From assembly GCA_015075585.1 (NCBI GenBank), contig JABTUB010000001.1, positions 1,846,501 to 1,910,500 on the forward strand: a stretch of DNA of 64,000 nucleotides, written 5' to 3'. Below the pieces are notes generated by a model that ran no database searches, was not told the origin of the DNA, and saw nothing but the letters and a program-made list of their open reading frames with translations. Every line of letters begins with the position of its first letter. Positions within the stretch are counted from its first letter, which is position 1. The stretch is from Chloracidobacterium sp. (GTDB lineage: Bacteria; Acidobacteriota; Blastocatellia; Pyrinomonadales; Pyrinomonadaceae). Positions 32,129 to 42,425 of this stretch are shown here, piece by piece. The translations under genes were made by a program, and so were the position numbers.

Positions 32129-33598
32129 ATGTCAAACGAGAGTATGGATCCCGTAGAGGATCAAGCGAACATCAGAAAAGATAATGACGTGTCTCAAGAC
32201 CCCGAACAGGCACGTCCTAAAAACAACGCATTAGCATGGATGATAACGGCCGGCGTTATCATCGCTATATTGCTTCTCGGTTCGGCTTGGATCCTCATCA
32301 AACGGAACGGTGCAGGGACCGCTGATCGCACTGCGGCTTCGGAACCGGAAGCACATCACGACGGCCTTCAGCCGGTACAGGAAGTGCGCTTGGAACCTGA
32401 CGCGGCCGCGGCGGCAAATATCACGACCGAACAAGTTGCCCAGAGGCCCGCTGTTTCGCTCCTTTATGTAACAGGCACGGTTGAGCTGAACCCGGAGCGT
32501 ACGGAAATGGCTACACCGCTTGTGGGCGGACGAATACAGAGTGTCCGCTACGGCGTCGGCGATCATGTTGAGCGCGGCACGGTCCTGGCCACTATTTCGT
32601 CCCCTCAGCTTGCACAGCTTCACGGCAAGATGCACGAAGCCCGGACACAATTCGAACTCGCAGTGCGAAACATGGAGAGAGTTCAAAGAACCGAGAATCG
32701 TGTGAATGTCCTTGCGGCGAAAGCAAAACTTGACGAAGCGGACGCAACACTTAAGCGGACGAAGAAGCTCATTGATCTCGGGGCCGGAGCCGGCAAGGAT
32801 CTCGTCGCCGCCGAAGCGGCATACAGGACCGCCAAAGCCGAGTACGAGTTCCAGTCAAATATCTCGCTGAATAAGGAGATCCAAGAGGCGAAAGCAGCGG
32901 TGGAGACCTCGCGAGAAGATCTTGCACACATAGTTGACGAAATGCGATCTTACGGCGATCTCAGTGCTTCGATCGACGAGCCGGCCGACCACGGGCAGGA
33001 CACGTCTCTCGTTGCTCTGCGTGCTCCGATCTCGGGAATGGTAACCGAGCGGAGATTCAATGCCGGTGCGGGGATCGAGGCCAACACGCCCGTATTCGTT
33101 ATCTCGAACCTCGGAACGGTGTATGTGATCGCGAACGTCCCTCAAGTGAGCGTGAACCGCTTGAGCATCGGCTCGGCAGCCGAGATACGAACGCCGTCCG
33201 TCGGCACGGTAAACGGCCGGATCAGCTTTATCGATCCGAGGATCGACGAACAAACAAGGACGGCGCGTGTGAGGCTTGAGGTCTCTAATGTCGGCGGAAG
33301 GCTCCGCGCGGGAATGTTCACAGAAGTTGGCTTTTACACCGGAATATCCGATACCGGCGATCAAGAGCTCTTCGTCCGCAGTGAGGCAGTGCAACGGTTG
33401 GGTGACCAAACCATCGTATTCGTCCCGCGCGCGAGTGAGAACGGCGTGTTTGAGGTCAGGAACATTGAGGCAGGAGCAGATATCGACGGCTACACGCGAA
33501 TAGTAAAAGGCCTTCAGTTCGGCGAGAGCGTTGTTACCAACGGAAGCTTTGTCCTGAAAACGCAATTGGAAAAAGGTGCGATCGGCGACGATCACTAG
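32129..33598 (+). CDS. czcB: RND efflux periplasmic adaptor (CzcB family)
   Basis: A 489-residue membrane-fusion protein. One N-terminal helix (AWMITAGVIIAILLLGSAWILI) anchors it; next come the first beta-barrel and lipoyl half (ELNPERTEMATPLVGGRIQSVRYGVGDHVERGTVLATI), a long helical hairpin (about residues 165-270), the second lipoyl half (LRAPISGMVTERRFNAGAGIEANTPVFVI) and the distal barrel domains. It links the RND pump to the outer-membrane channel. It lies between czcC and czcA with 1 and 9 base gaps. Confidence 0.88.
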   Translation: MSNESMDPVEDQANIRKDNDVSQDPEQARPKNNALAWMITAGVIIAILLLGSAWILIKRNGAGTADRTAASEPEAHHDGLQPVQEVRLEPDAAAAANITTEQVAQRPAVSLLYVTGTVELNPERTEMATPLVGGRIQSVRYGVGDHVERGTVLATISSPQLAQLHGKMHEARTQFELAVRNMERVQRTENRVNVLAAKAKLDEADATLKRTKKLIDLGAGAGKDLVAAEAAYRTAKAEYEFQSNISLNKEIQEAKAAVETSREDLAHIVDEMRSYGDLSASIDEPADHGQDTSLVALRAPISGMVTERRFNAGAGIEANTPVFVISNLGTVYVIANVPQVSVNRLSIGSAAEIRTPSVGTVNGRISFIDPRIDEQTRTARVRLEVSNVGGRLRAGMFTEVGFYTGISDTGDQELFVRSEAVQRLGDQTIVFVPRASENGVFEVRNIEAGADIDGYTRIVKGLQFGESVVTNGSFVLKTQLEKGAIGDDH

Positions 33599-33607
33599 GA
33601 GTGGAAG

Positions 33608-36600
33608 ATGCTGAACAGGATCATTGAGTTCTCCGTAACGAATAAGCTCGTCGTTCTGATGATGGTTGCTATCATGGCATGCGCCGGCGTTTACAATCTC
33701 ATAAACCTTCCGATCGACGCAGTGCCGGACGTTACCAACGTACAGGTACAGGTGCTGACGTCAGCGCCGAGCCTCGCTCCGCTCGAGGTCGAGAGGCAGA
33801 TCACTTTTCCGGTCGAGGTCGCGATGAGCGGCATCCCGAATGTTGAAGAGCTTCGCTCGGTATCAAAATTCGGTATTTCAAACGTTACGATCGTCTTTGA
33901 GGAATCGACAGATATCTATTTTGCCCGCCAACTCGTGATGGAGCGGCTCTCGCAGGCCCGCGAACAGATACCGTCGGATATTGGATCGCCGGAACTCGGC
34001 CCGATAGCTACGGGGCTTGGCGAGATCTATCAATATGAAGTCAGGACCGCTCCGGGATATGACTATTCACCGACCGACCTGCGCACGATACACGATTGGA
34101 ATATTCGCCGCCAGCTCCTAAGCGTCCCCGGCATTACAGAGGTGAATGCACACGGCGGCTTCGGAAAACAGTATGACGTTATGCTCTCGCCGGAAAAGCT
34201 GCAAAGCTATGGACTGACGCTGAACGATATTTACGAAGCAGTTACACGCAATAACGGCACCGTCGGCGGCGGTTACATCGAAAAAGGGGCGGAGCAATAT
34301 CTCCTGCGCGGCATCGGCTTGGTAGAAAAGCCCGAAGATATTGCCAATATTGTCATCAAGGCAAGTCCGGAAGGCGTTCCGATCTTTATTCGCGACCTCG
34401 GTGAGATCGTCGAAGGCAGAAATATCAGGCAAGGGGCTGTTTCAGCGGATGGCCAAGGCGAGATCGTCTCAGGCATGGCGATCATGCTCAAAGGCGAAAA
34501 CTCACGTACGGTGATCGAGCGTGTAAAGAACAAGGTAGCAGAGATCCAGAAGACACTGCCCGAAGGCGTCTCGATTGTTCCCTTTTATGACCGCACTGAG
34601 CTTGTAAAGCGTGCAATATCCACGGTCGAAAAGAATCTTGTTGAAGGCGCGGTACTTGTCGTGCTTGTGCTGCTGTTGCTGCTCGGCAATTGGCGTGGTG
34701 CACTGCTTGTCGCGACGATAATTCCGCTGTCCATGCTCTTTGCGGCGACCCTTATGCGTTTCTTCAACGTATCAGGTAACCTGATGAGCCTCGGCGCTTT
34801 GGACTTCGGCCTGATCGTTGACGGGGCCGTCGTAATGGTCGAGAACGCGGTGCGCCGCCGAGGTGAGGCTCAGCACGCAGGCTCAAACACGCAGTCCGAG
34901 CGCACGATACTCGAAGCGTGCCGTGAGGTTGCAAGGCCGGTCGTCTTTGCCGTTGCGATCATCGCAATAGTGTATCTGCCGATCTTAAGCCTCCGAGGGA
35001 TCGAGGGAAAGATGTTCGTGCCGATGGCAATGACGGTGATCTTTGCCCTGCTCGGTTCACTTTTGCTTTCGCTTACATACGTTCCTGCGATGCTGACGCT
35101 TGTTCTTAAGGGTAAGGTCTCTGAAAATGAAAGCCCGCTCATCCGTTGGGCAAAGCTCATTTACGCGCCGTCGCTGGCACTCGTCATGAAGTTTCGCTCG
35201 CAGGTCTTTGCTGTTGCTTTGGTGTTGGTCTTGATCTCTGGCGCTGTCTTTCCGTATCTCGGCGGCGAGTTCATTCCGCGGCTTGACGAAGGCGATCTGT
35301 TGATAGAAACGATACTTCTGCCCAGTGTGTCGCTGGACGAAGCGATGCGTACGACGACAAAAATGGAGAGATCGCTAACTGCATTTCCGGAGGTCAAGAC
35401 CATCGTCTCGAAATGCGGCGCACCCGCTGTCGCGACTGATTCAATGAGTATCAATCAATGCGACATTTTTGTGATGCTCAAACCGGTCGAGAACTGGACC
35501 GCCGGAATGACCAAAGAACGGCTTATCGCAGAAATGTCCGACAAATTGAATGCCGAGGTCCCGGATATCGCGTCATTCGGCTTTCTGCAGCCTATCGAGA
35601 TGCGTGTGAACGAGCTGATCGCCGGAACGCGCGGCGACGTCGCAATAAAGCTCTTTGGCGACGACCTTGACGTACTTGCGGACAAGGCGAAGCAGATCGA
35701 AGCGGTCGTCAGAACGATCGCGGGTGCGGTCGAAACAAAGACCGAGGTTACCACCGGCCTGCCGCAGCTTCAGGTAAAGGCCGATCGCGCCGCGATCGCA
35801 CGCTACGGCCTTAACGTAGAAGATGTGAATGACCTCGTCGAGTCGATCTTTGCGGGCCGGGCGGCGGGGCAGGTTTTCGAAGGCGAAAAGCGTTTCGATA
35901 TCCGGCTGAGACTCAATGAGGATGCTTCGCGCTCGATCCAATCGGTAAAGGATCTTGTTCTGACGGCTTCGAACGGCCAGCGTGTGCCGCTCGCGCAAGT
36001 GGCTGAGATATCACTGGTCGAAGGAGCATCGCAGATCTCGCGCGAAGACACACATCGCCGAATTGTCGTATCGACCAACATCCGCGATCGCGATATCTCA
36101 AGCTTTGTACAGGAAGCGAAACAAAAACTCGAACAACAGGTAAAGCTCCCGCCGGGCTACTATCTGACCTGGGGCGGAGCTTTCGAGAATCTCCAAAGAG
36201 CAACCGACACCCTTATGATCGTAGTGCCGATCGCTCTGTTCCTGATCTTCGTTTTGCTCTACTCGACCTTTTCATCAGCGAGACAGGCGTTGCTGATCTA
36301 TACCGGCATTCCGTTCGCGATCGTCGGCGGAGTGTTCGCGTTGGCGCTCAGTGGAATGCCGTTCTCGATCTCTGCAGGTGTGGGCTTTATCGCCCTATTC
36401 GGCATTGCCGTGCTTAACGGCGTGGTAATGGTCAGCTTTATCAATTATCTTCGCGAGAAAGGCGTATCCGTACGTGACGCCGTCAACGAAGGAGCAATGA
36501 CAAGGCTGAGGCCGGTATTGATGACCGCTCTCGTGGCAAGCCTAGGATTCGTTCCTATGGCGATCGCGACCTCCGCGGGCGCCGAAGTACAAAGGCCGCT

Positions 36601-36712
36601 TGCGACAGTTGTCATCGGCGGCCTCATTACATCGACACTTCTGACACTCCTGATATTGCCGACGCTTTATGCGTGGGTGATCAAAGAAGCATTGCCCGAT
36701 ACTGACGAATAA
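33608..36712 (+). CDS. czcA: Heavy-metal RND efflux pump (CzcA family)
   Basis: A 1034-residue proton-driven inner-membrane pump of the heavy-metal (HME) RND branch. Typical blocks are LPIDAVPDVTNVQVQV near the N-terminus, the fourth transmembrane helix LDFGLIVDGAVVMVENAVRR with the proton-relay Asp, and the periplasmic FLQPIEMRVNELIAGTRGDVAIKLFGDD. The last block is CzcA/CnrA-like and I do not see the methionine pattern of CusA, so Co/Zn/Ni/Cd is more likely than Cu/Ag; this is not certain. Full length with twelve helices. Confidence 0.9.
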   Translation: MLNRIIEFSVTNKLVVLMMVAIMACAGVYNLINLPIDAVPDVTNVQVQVLTSAPSLAPLEVERQITFPVEVAMSGIPNVEELRSVSKFGISNVTIVFEESTDIYFARQLVMERLSQAREQIPSDIGSPELGPIATGLGEIYQYEVRTAPGYDYSPTDLRTIHDWNIRRQLLSVPGITEVNAHGGFGKQYDVMLSPEKLQSYGLTLNDIYEAVTRNNGTVGGGYIEKGAEQYLLRGIGLVEKPEDIANIVIKASPEGVPIFIRDLGEIVEGRNIRQGAVSADGQGEIVSGMAIMLKGENSRTVIERVKNKVAEIQKTLPEGVSIVPFYDRTELVKRAISTVEKNLVEGAVLVVLVLLLLLGNWRGALLVATIIPLSMLFAATLMRFFNVSGNLMSLGALDFGLIVDGAVVMVENAVRRRGEAQHAGSNTQSERTILEACREVARPVVFAVAIIAIVYLPILSLRGIEGKMFVPMAMTVIFALLGSLLLSLTYVPAMLTLVLKGKVSENESPLIRWAKLIYAPSLALVMKFRSQVFAVALVLVLISGAVFPYLGGEFIPRLDEGDLLIETILLPSVSLDEAMRTTTKMERSLTAFPEVKTIVSKCGAPAVATDSMSINQCDIFVMLKPVENWTAGMTKERLIAEMSDKLNAEVPDIASFGFLQPIEMRVNELIAGTRGDVAIKLFGDDLDVLADKAKQIEAVVRTIAGAVETKTEVTTGLPQLQVKADRAAIARYGLNVEDVNDLVESIFAGRAAGQVFEGEKRFDIRLRLNEDASRSIQSVKDLVLTASNGQRVPLAQVAEISLVEGASQISREDTHRRIVVSTNIRDRDISSFVQEAKQKLEQQVKLPPGYYLTWGGAFENLQRATDTLMIVVPIALFLIFVLLYSTFSSARQALLIYTGIPFAIVGGVFALALSGMPFSISAGVGFIALFGIAVLNGVVMVSFINYLREKGVSVRDAVNEGAMTRLRPVLMTALVASLGFVPMAIATSAGAEVQRPLATVVIGGLITSTLLTLLILPTLYAWVIKEALPDTDE

Positions 36713-36721
36713 AAGCAAAGG

Positions 36722-36751
36722 CGGCCGTCCGCTTAATGCAGCGAACGGCCG
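36722..36751. terminator. Hairpin between convergent czcA and DUF937 genes
   Basis: CGGCCGTCCGC (36722-36732) pairs with GCGAACGGCCG (36741-36751) with one mismatch and an 8-base loop, 10 bases after the czcA stop. It may terminate the efflux operon and, from the other side, the DUF937 gene. A TTTT run comes only 12 bases later, so it is a weaker intrinsic terminator. Confidence 0.45.
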
Positions 36752-36775
36752 TCGGTCAGACCTTTTGTCGGCATC

Positions 36776-37411
36776 CTAACGATTGGTCAGATACTTGAAC
36801 GCCATCGAAGCGATGTCATCAATTGCCGAACCGTCCCGGTTGCCATCAAGTACGGACGATGCCATATCGAGAACTGCATTGCCTGACGACTGCGGAGCAG
36901 TTGCCGCCGAACCTCCGAGCAATCCGCCGAGTAGCCCGCCGAGTCCGTCCGCACCAATTCCCTGCTGCTGCTTTTGCTTACCCAAATATCCCATAACGAT
37001 GGGGGCAAGAAACATCAGGATCTGTGCGACCTGTCCGATATTCATTCCCGAACGCTGAGCAACGTCCTGAGCCACAGCCCCCTGTGAATTGCCCAGAATA
37101 TGCCCGAGTATTCCGCCGGCATCAGCCTGACGCGGTGCCGGAGTATTCTGGCCGCCGCCGAATATCATTCCGGCGAGGCCGCCCAAATTACCGAGCACAC
37201 CGCCGTCGCTGTGATCCTGATCGAGTGCGTTGTTAAGACTTTCGGCACCCGATGGCGTAGAAGCGTTATTTGCCAATCCGCCGATGATCGCCGGCAAAGC
37301 CATTTGTATAGCCGAATTTACCAACGAAGGTTCCGCACCGACATTTTGGCTGATCTCCGAAACCGCTTCGTCGCCTTGTGCCTGTCCCAATAGGTCCTGT
37401 AATGAAAACAT
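36776..37411 (-). CDS. DUF937 (YidB-like) protein
   Basis: A 211-residue cytoplasmic-looking protein. The N-terminal half (ISQNVGAEPSLVNSAIQMALPAIIGGLANNAS) is the DUF937 helical repeat; a Gly/Asn-rich linker leads to a second block (DVAQRSGMNIGQVAQILMFLAPIVMGYLGKQ) and a Gly-rich region with GLGGLLGGLLGG. Function of the family is unknown. A good ribosome site (AGGAG) precedes the ATG at 37411. It stands alone. Confidence 0.75.
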   Translation of the reverse strand: MFSLQDLLGQAQGDEAVSEISQNVGAEPSLVNSAIQMALPAIIGGLANNASTPSGAESLNNALDQDHSDGGVLGNLGGLAGMIFGGGQNTPAPRQADAGGILGHILGNSQGAVAQDVAQRSGMNIGQVAQILMFLAPIVMGYLGKQKQQQGIGADGLGGLLGGLLGGSAATAPQSSGNAVLDMASSVLDGNRDGSAIDDIASMAFKYLTNR

Positions 37412-37501
37412 AGATAGATCTCCTTTTTTGAATAATCGCTAAGCGCGCGGTTATAGTATCAAAATGCACCGCTGTTCAGCAATATCATCTCCGGCCGCAT
37501 A

Positions 37502-39508
37502 ATGACACTCTTTCGGATCACCAAGCTCATATCGCTCATTTTACTTGCCGTTTGTACAACGTCGTGTACGCGGTTTTCAAGTAACAAAAGGCCGCTTGCA
37601 AACGTTTATACCGATGCCGGACTCGATAAGAGCATCGGCGAACCGTTCGGTGTGGCCGTTAAAGACGGTGTCGTCTATTTTTCTGACGGTAATGCCGGAA
37701 CGATCTCGCGTCTTGGGGCCAAAGGGCCGGAGATCTTTGTGCGCGGACTCGATACTCCCTCGATGATCGTCTTTGATCGGGAAGGCGGTTTGCTGATCGC
37801 TGACTCGGGTTCGCATACCATAAAACGAGCCGATGAGAACGGCACTATTGAAACGATCGGCGGCACCGAAGGAGTTGCGGGAATGGATGACGGCGACGCC
37901 GCGTCGGCAACATTCAACGCGCCGATCGGTATTGCGGTTGCGGACGACGGTGCGATCTTTGTTGCGGACACTTACAATGATCGAATTCGCATGATCTCAG
38001 CGGGGCGCGTTACTACGTTCGCAGGCGGCACGCAGGGCTTTGCGGACGGCATCGGTGTTGCGGCACAATTCGACACGCCCGCAGGGCTTGCATACCGGAA
38101 CGGCATGCTGCTGGTCGCCGATCTGGGAAATCGCAGGATACGCTCCATCGCTCGGGACGGTACAGTAACGACCGTTGCGGGCAGCGGTGAAACGGGATCA
38201 ACGAACGGTTCTTTGCTTTCCGCTTCATTCACCGCTCCGACAGGCATCGCGGCTGACAGCACGGGCACGTTCTTCGTCACGGACGGCAATTGCATCCGAG
38301 CTTTCGGCGCGGCCGCTCTGCCTGTTGTAATGACCGTCGCCGGCGGCGAACGCGGCATGATCGATGGCCGGCTGCAGAATGCTCGCTTTAACAGGCCCTC
38401 AGGTATTGCGATAGGCGAGAACGGCGATGTCTTCGTTGCTGACAGCGATGATCGCCTTTTACGCCGCATCACCTCGCAAAATACTGGCCATTCGATGACC
38501 GAGAGCGATCGCGCCGGTATGCTGGACAAGCCTGAAGATTTCCGCATTGAGCAGCCTGCACGGTGGCCCTACGATCCGCCCGACGCAAAACGAGATATTG
38601 CCGGAACGCTCGCGGAGATCCGCGGTTTGATGACGCCCGAGAAATCGAATGTTTGGTTTCACAACGGGCTTGACGTTGCCGGAGCGTATGGCGAAACAGC
38701 ACGGTTCGTGCGTTCAGAGAAGGTGCTTCGCCCTGTGGGTGCGGAGAATTTCGGCACGCTCCGCGAACTCCTCCGCATGCCGGCGATGGGTTACATTCAT
38801 ATACGGCTAGGGCGCGACTCGAACGGCATTCCTTTCGGCGATAAGAGGTTCATTTTTCAGCGGGACGCTGCGAACAATATCGTCAACGTCCGCGTGCCGC
38901 GCGGTACGAAGTTCACTGCAGGTGAACGGATCGGGACGCTTAATCCGATGAACCACGTCCACTTGATAGCGGGCCGTGCCGGACAAGAGATGAACGCCAT
39001 CGACGCGCTAGTCCTTCCGGGCTTTACGGACACGAGGCCGCCCGTGATCGAATCGGTCAACTTCTATGACAGCACACTCACTCCGGTCACAAAGCCTGTC
39101 AATGAGCGGAGTTTCGTCTTTCCGGGCCGTGTCCGTGTTGTTGTCAGGGCATATGACCAGGTTGACGGTAACTCTGAACGGCGACGCCTCGGCATTTACA
39201 AAGCCGGATATCAGATAATAAAAAGCGACGGCATACCGCTGACCGAACAGCAATGGACGCTTGTTTTTGACCGAATGCCGTCAAATGATGCGGTGTCCTT
39301 CGTTTATGCGGATGAAAGCCACTCGGGAGCGACAGGCGTTACGATATTCAACTACATAGTTACGAATCGTGTTGAAGGGCAGCACTATGCCGAAGATTGG
39401 CTTGACACTTCCGGGCTTGACGCCGGCCGCTATGTACTGCGCGTGACAGTTGCGGATCATTCGGGTAACACAGCTGCTTCGGATACACCTTTCGAGATAC
39501 AACGATAA
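37502..39508 (+). CDS. NHL beta-propeller fused to an M23-like peptidase domain
   Basis: A 668-residue exported protein, possibly a lipoprotein (hydrophobic SLILLAVCTTSC at residues 11-22). Residues 40-325 hold six NHL repeats (GIAVADDGAIFVADTYNDRIR and similar) forming a propeller. From about residue 380 the chain resembles LytM/M23 peptidases: H387NGLD391 (HxxxD), a His at 433 in GYIHI, and H485VH487 (HxH), the full set of zinc and catalytic residues. The last 160 residues are beta-rich (RPPVIESVNFYDS, AGRYVLRVTVADHSGNTA), like a fibronectin-type domain. Peptidase activity, for instance on peptidoglycan bridges, is inference. Confidence 0.7.
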   Translation: MTLFRITKLISLILLAVCTTSCTRFSSNKRPLANVYTDAGLDKSIGEPFGVAVKDGVVYFSDGNAGTISRLGAKGPEIFVRGLDTPSMIVFDREGGLLIADSGSHTIKRADENGTIETIGGTEGVAGMDDGDAASATFNAPIGIAVADDGAIFVADTYNDRIRMISAGRVTTFAGGTQGFADGIGVAAQFDTPAGLAYRNGMLLVADLGNRRIRSIARDGTVTTVAGSGETGSTNGSLLSASFTAPTGIAADSTGTFFVTDGNCIRAFGAAALPVVMTVAGGERGMIDGRLQNARFNRPSGIAIGENGDVFVADSDDRLLRRITSQNTGHSMTESDRAGMLDKPEDFRIEQPARWPYDPPDAKRDIAGTLAEIRGLMTPEKSNVWFHNGLDVAGAYGETARFVRSEKVLRPVGAENFGTLRELLRMPAMGYIHIRLGRDSNGIPFGDKRFIFQRDAANNIVNVRVPRGTKFTAGERIGTLNPMNHVHLIAGRAGQEMNAIDALVLPGFTDTRPPVIESVNFYDSTLTPVTKPVNERSFVFPGRVRVVVRAYDQVDGNSERRRLGIYKAGYQIIKSDGIPLTEQQWTLVFDRMPSNDAVSFVYADESHSGATGVTIFNYIVTNRVEGQHYAEDWLDTSGLDAGRYVLRVTVADHSGNTAASDTPFEIQR

Positions 39509-39577
39509 AGTGAAGTGCGATCCGGTGTGATCATTTCGTGCTTTGACTAGTCGGATAAAAAAAGTTACACAATCAAC

Positions 39578-40570
39578 GTGACCCAAAGATCGGAATCTTC
39601 GAACGGAGCAGACGCAATTCTGCCGCTCGTGATCGTAAATCCGCGATCAGCGGGCGGAAATACGCGGGAGAAATGGTCTGCGACCGCCGGCGACCTGCGT
39701 GCCCACTTCGGGCCGTTCGCGGTCGCATTCACCCGCTCGCCCGGCCACGCTGCAGAGATCGCCGAACGTGCGGCCCGCGACGGCCGAACATTTATCATTG
39801 CCTGCGGCGGCGACGGCACGATAAATGAGGTCGCGAACGGAATTATTCGGTCGGGTGTTGATACCGAGCTCGGCATTCTGCCGTCCGGCACCGGCGGCGA
39901 CCTGCGCCGCTCTTTGGGAATTCCGCTGTCAAACCGGGAAGCTGCGGCCGCACTGCGTACCGGCGAAACAAGACGCATCGACATCGGCCGCGTAACCTTT
40001 GTCGGAACGAATGGAGTTGCGACGACGCGCATCTTCTTGAACGTCTCATCCGCAGGGCTTGCGGCTGAGATAATCCGCCGCGTCAAATCTACTGAGGTGT
40101 TCAAATGGCTGCCCGGCGATGCCCTGCGCGGTAAACTGCATTTTGCCGTATCGACATTGATCCAGGCGCTGTCACCCAAACCTGTGACGGTATATGTAAA
40201 GATCGACGAAAAAGAGGAGCGGCCTCTCGAAACCTTGGCGTTCTGTGTTGCAAATTCACGTTATTTCGGCGGCGGGATGCTGATAGCGCCTGATGCAAGT
40301 TTATGCGACGGCAAGCTCGACATTATCAACGTCGGCGACCTCGGCACGGTCGAGATACTACTCAACGCACATACGCTTTATCGCGGCACTCACACCTCAC
40401 TAAGCAAAGTGAAAAGTATGCAGGCGAAACGCGTTGAGATCAGGCCCGCAGACCCGAATGCAGAAATACTGATCGAGACCGACGGCGAACTTCCCGGCAA
40501 ACTCCCGGCCGTTTATGAGATCGTGCCTAATGCTCTGAGACTGCGTGTGCCAGCGAAACAGAAGCTTTAG
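39578..40570 (+). CDS. Diacylglycerol/lipid kinase-family protein (YegS/DgkB-like)
   Basis: A 330-residue cytoplasmic lipid kinase. VIVNPRSAGGNTREKW opens the fold, and CGGDGTINEVANGI is the nucleotide-binding motif of the DAGK catalytic family; LPSGTGGDLRRSLGI is the conserved second loop. The C-terminal beta domain (FGGGMLIAPDASLCDGKLDIINVGDL) is complete. The start is GTG. It probably phosphorylates diacylglycerol or a related lipid. Its stop is 3 bases past the end of the convergent SLC13 gene. Confidence 0.87.
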   Translation: MTQRSESSNGADAILPLVIVNPRSAGGNTREKWSATAGDLRAHFGPFAVAFTRSPGHAAEIAERAARDGRTFIIACGGDGTINEVANGIIRSGVDTELGILPSGTGGDLRRSLGIPLSNREAAAALRTGETRRIDIGRVTFVGTNGVATTRIFLNVSSAGLAAEIIRRVKSTEVFKWLPGDALRGKLHFAVSTLIQALSPKPVTVYVKIDEKEERPLETLAFCVANSRYFGGGMLIAPDASLCDGKLDIINVGDLGTVEILLNAHTLYRGTHTSLSKVKSMQAKRVEIRPADPNAEILIETDGELPGKLPAVYEIVPNALRLRVPAKQKL

Positions 40571-42354
40571 AACGGCCAATATACGGGTACCAGCAGCATT
40601 GCCACCACAAATACCGCGGCGGTCATTATGGTACCGATCTTTACGAAATCAAAGAAACGATAGCGGCCCGGCGTATAGACCATCACGCAGGCCGGCTCCA
40701 AAGGAGTTATAAACGAAAAGCTCGCGGCGTAAGTGACCGCAATGATGAACGTCCGCGGGTTCACTCCAAGAGCTATCGCGGATTTAACCGCAACGGGCAA
40801 TACGACAAGCGCCGCCGCCTGATTGGACATCGGCTGCGTGAGCAAGACCGTGAGAATGATGAATCCGCCAAGGATCGCAAGCGGGCCGAATTGCTGCAGA
40901 TTATCGTTTATAAACCCCGCAAGCAGCTTGTCAGCACCGGTATTCTCCATCGCTACACCGAAGCTCATCATACAAGCGATCAATACAAGAACCGGAAAAT
41001 TTATAAGGCCGTAAATATCACGCGCCTCGACCGTTCGTGTCGCAAGCAGAAGCATAACTCCGCTTAGAACCGCGATAGCTAAAGGGATCTCAAGGTCGGT
41101 CGCAACGCGCGAAAGCGACAACCCGAGAAAGAGCAGAAATGACGCGACAGCCCACCTTCGCTTGCTTGAACGCGGCTTTGCACTTGTAACATCCTCAAGG
41201 ATGATCAGATCGCTGTCGCTCACAAGCTGTTCAATGCCGGACCGTTTTCCCTGTACGAGCAGAACATCGCCGAATGCGATCTCGATATCGCTCAGCTTAT
41301 TAACAAATGTCTGCCCATGCCGGTTTATCGCAAGCACGGTCATCTGATAGCGTTCACGGAAAGCAAGCTGCTTGAGTGTGCGCCTCAACAGCCGGGAATT
41401 GCGCATCACGAGCACTTCAAGCAGCTCGACGCTTCCGCCTTCGAGTTCTGTGTCGCTCAATAAGAAATCCGGTTTGATCTCAAGGCCGACCTCATCCTTG
41501 ACGCGGAGAATGTCGCTCAATGCACCTTCCACTATGAGTGAATCGCGCCGCCTTATCCGCTCGGTCGAGCTCGGGGCAATGATCTTTTCACCCTCGCGGA
41601 TAATGCCGAGGACGTTAAGATCGAGATGTTTGCTGAGATCCGCTCCGGCAATGGTCTTGCCGTCAAGAGGCGATCCGGGCAGGACGATCAGCTCGGATAT
41701 GTATTCCCGCATCCGATACTGATCGGTCAGCGATCCTTCGGCTCCGCGATCGGGCAGCATCCTTCTGCCAAGCGTCAGCATATACACCATACCGACGAGC
41801 AGCATGATCAACCCGACAGGTGCAAGCTCGAACATCGAGAAAGGCGCTTGGCCGTATCGCTGTATCGCGCCGCTTACGGCCAGATTCGTTGAGGTGCCGA
41901 TAAGAGTGCAGCTTCCGCCAAGTATCGCCCCGAATGCCAAAGGCATCATCAATTTTGACGGAGCGATCTTTGCCTTTGTACATAACCCTAGCACGACCGG
42001 CAGGAGCATAGCCGTTGTTGTTGTATTCTTAAGCACCGAAGCGCTGATAGCAGCGACTGCCATCGTGAGCACCGTAAGCACAAAGACATTCTCGCCGGCA
42101 ACCTTGTGCATACGCCGGCCGAGAGCATCGACGATCCCTGTTTTGGTAAGGCCGCCGACAAGTACGAACAATCCGCCGATGGTAATGATTATGTCATTCC
42201 CGAAACCGGCGACTGCATCCTGCACCGACAGCACGCGCGTAACGACAAGCGCCATCACCAGCAGCAACCCCACGATATCGACCGGGATCTTTTCCGTCGC
42301 GAACAGTATGATCGCAACGAGCAGCAGGATGAGCGTGATAACTATCGGCGACAT
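40567..42354 (-). CDS. SLC13-family (DASS) carrier with two RCK_C domains
   Basis: A 595-residue inner-membrane carrier. The N-terminal helices (ILLLVAIILFATEKIPVDIVGLLLVMALV) and the repeated motif AFGAILGGSCTLIGTSTNLAVSG (with PMSNQAAALVVLPVA in the second half) mark the divalent-anion sodium symporter superfamily. Between the halves, residues about 210-385 contain two RCK_C (TrkA-C) domains, for example EYISELIVLPGSPLDGKTIAGADLS. Substrate, such as sulfate or a dicarboxylate, is not determined. Transcribed divergently from the acyl-activating fusion gene. Confidence 0.82.
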   Translation of the reverse strand: MSPIVITLILLLVAIILFATEKIPVDIVGLLLVMALVVTRVLSVQDAVAGFGNDIIITIGGLFVLVGGLTKTGIVDALGRRMHKVAGENVFVLTVLTMAVAAISASVLKNTTTTAMLLPVVLGLCTKAKIAPSKLMMPLAFGAILGGSCTLIGTSTNLAVSGAIQRYGQAPFSMFELAPVGLIMLLVGMVYMLTLGRRMLPDRGAEGSLTDQYRMREYISELIVLPGSPLDGKTIAGADLSKHLDLNVLGIIREGEKIIAPSSTERIRRRDSLIVEGALSDILRVKDEVGLEIKPDFLLSDTELEGGSVELLEVLVMRNSRLLRRTLKQLAFRERYQMTVLAINRHGQTFVNKLSDIEIAFGDVLLVQGKRSGIEQLVSDSDLIILEDVTSAKPRSSKRRWAVASFLLFLGLSLSRVATDLEIPLAIAVLSGVMLLLATRTVEARDIYGLINFPVLVLIACMMSFGVAMENTGADKLLAGFINDNLQQFGPLAILGGFIILTVLLTQPMSNQAAALVVLPVAVKSAIALGVNPRTFIIAVTYAASFSFITPLEPACVMVYTPGRYRFFDFVKIGTIMTAAVFVVAMLLVPVYWPF

Positions 42355-42425
42355 TTAGCAAAGCATATCCGATGAGGTGTTCAATTAAAAGCCCTGATCT
42401 TTTGACTCTCTGACATAAAACGTCC

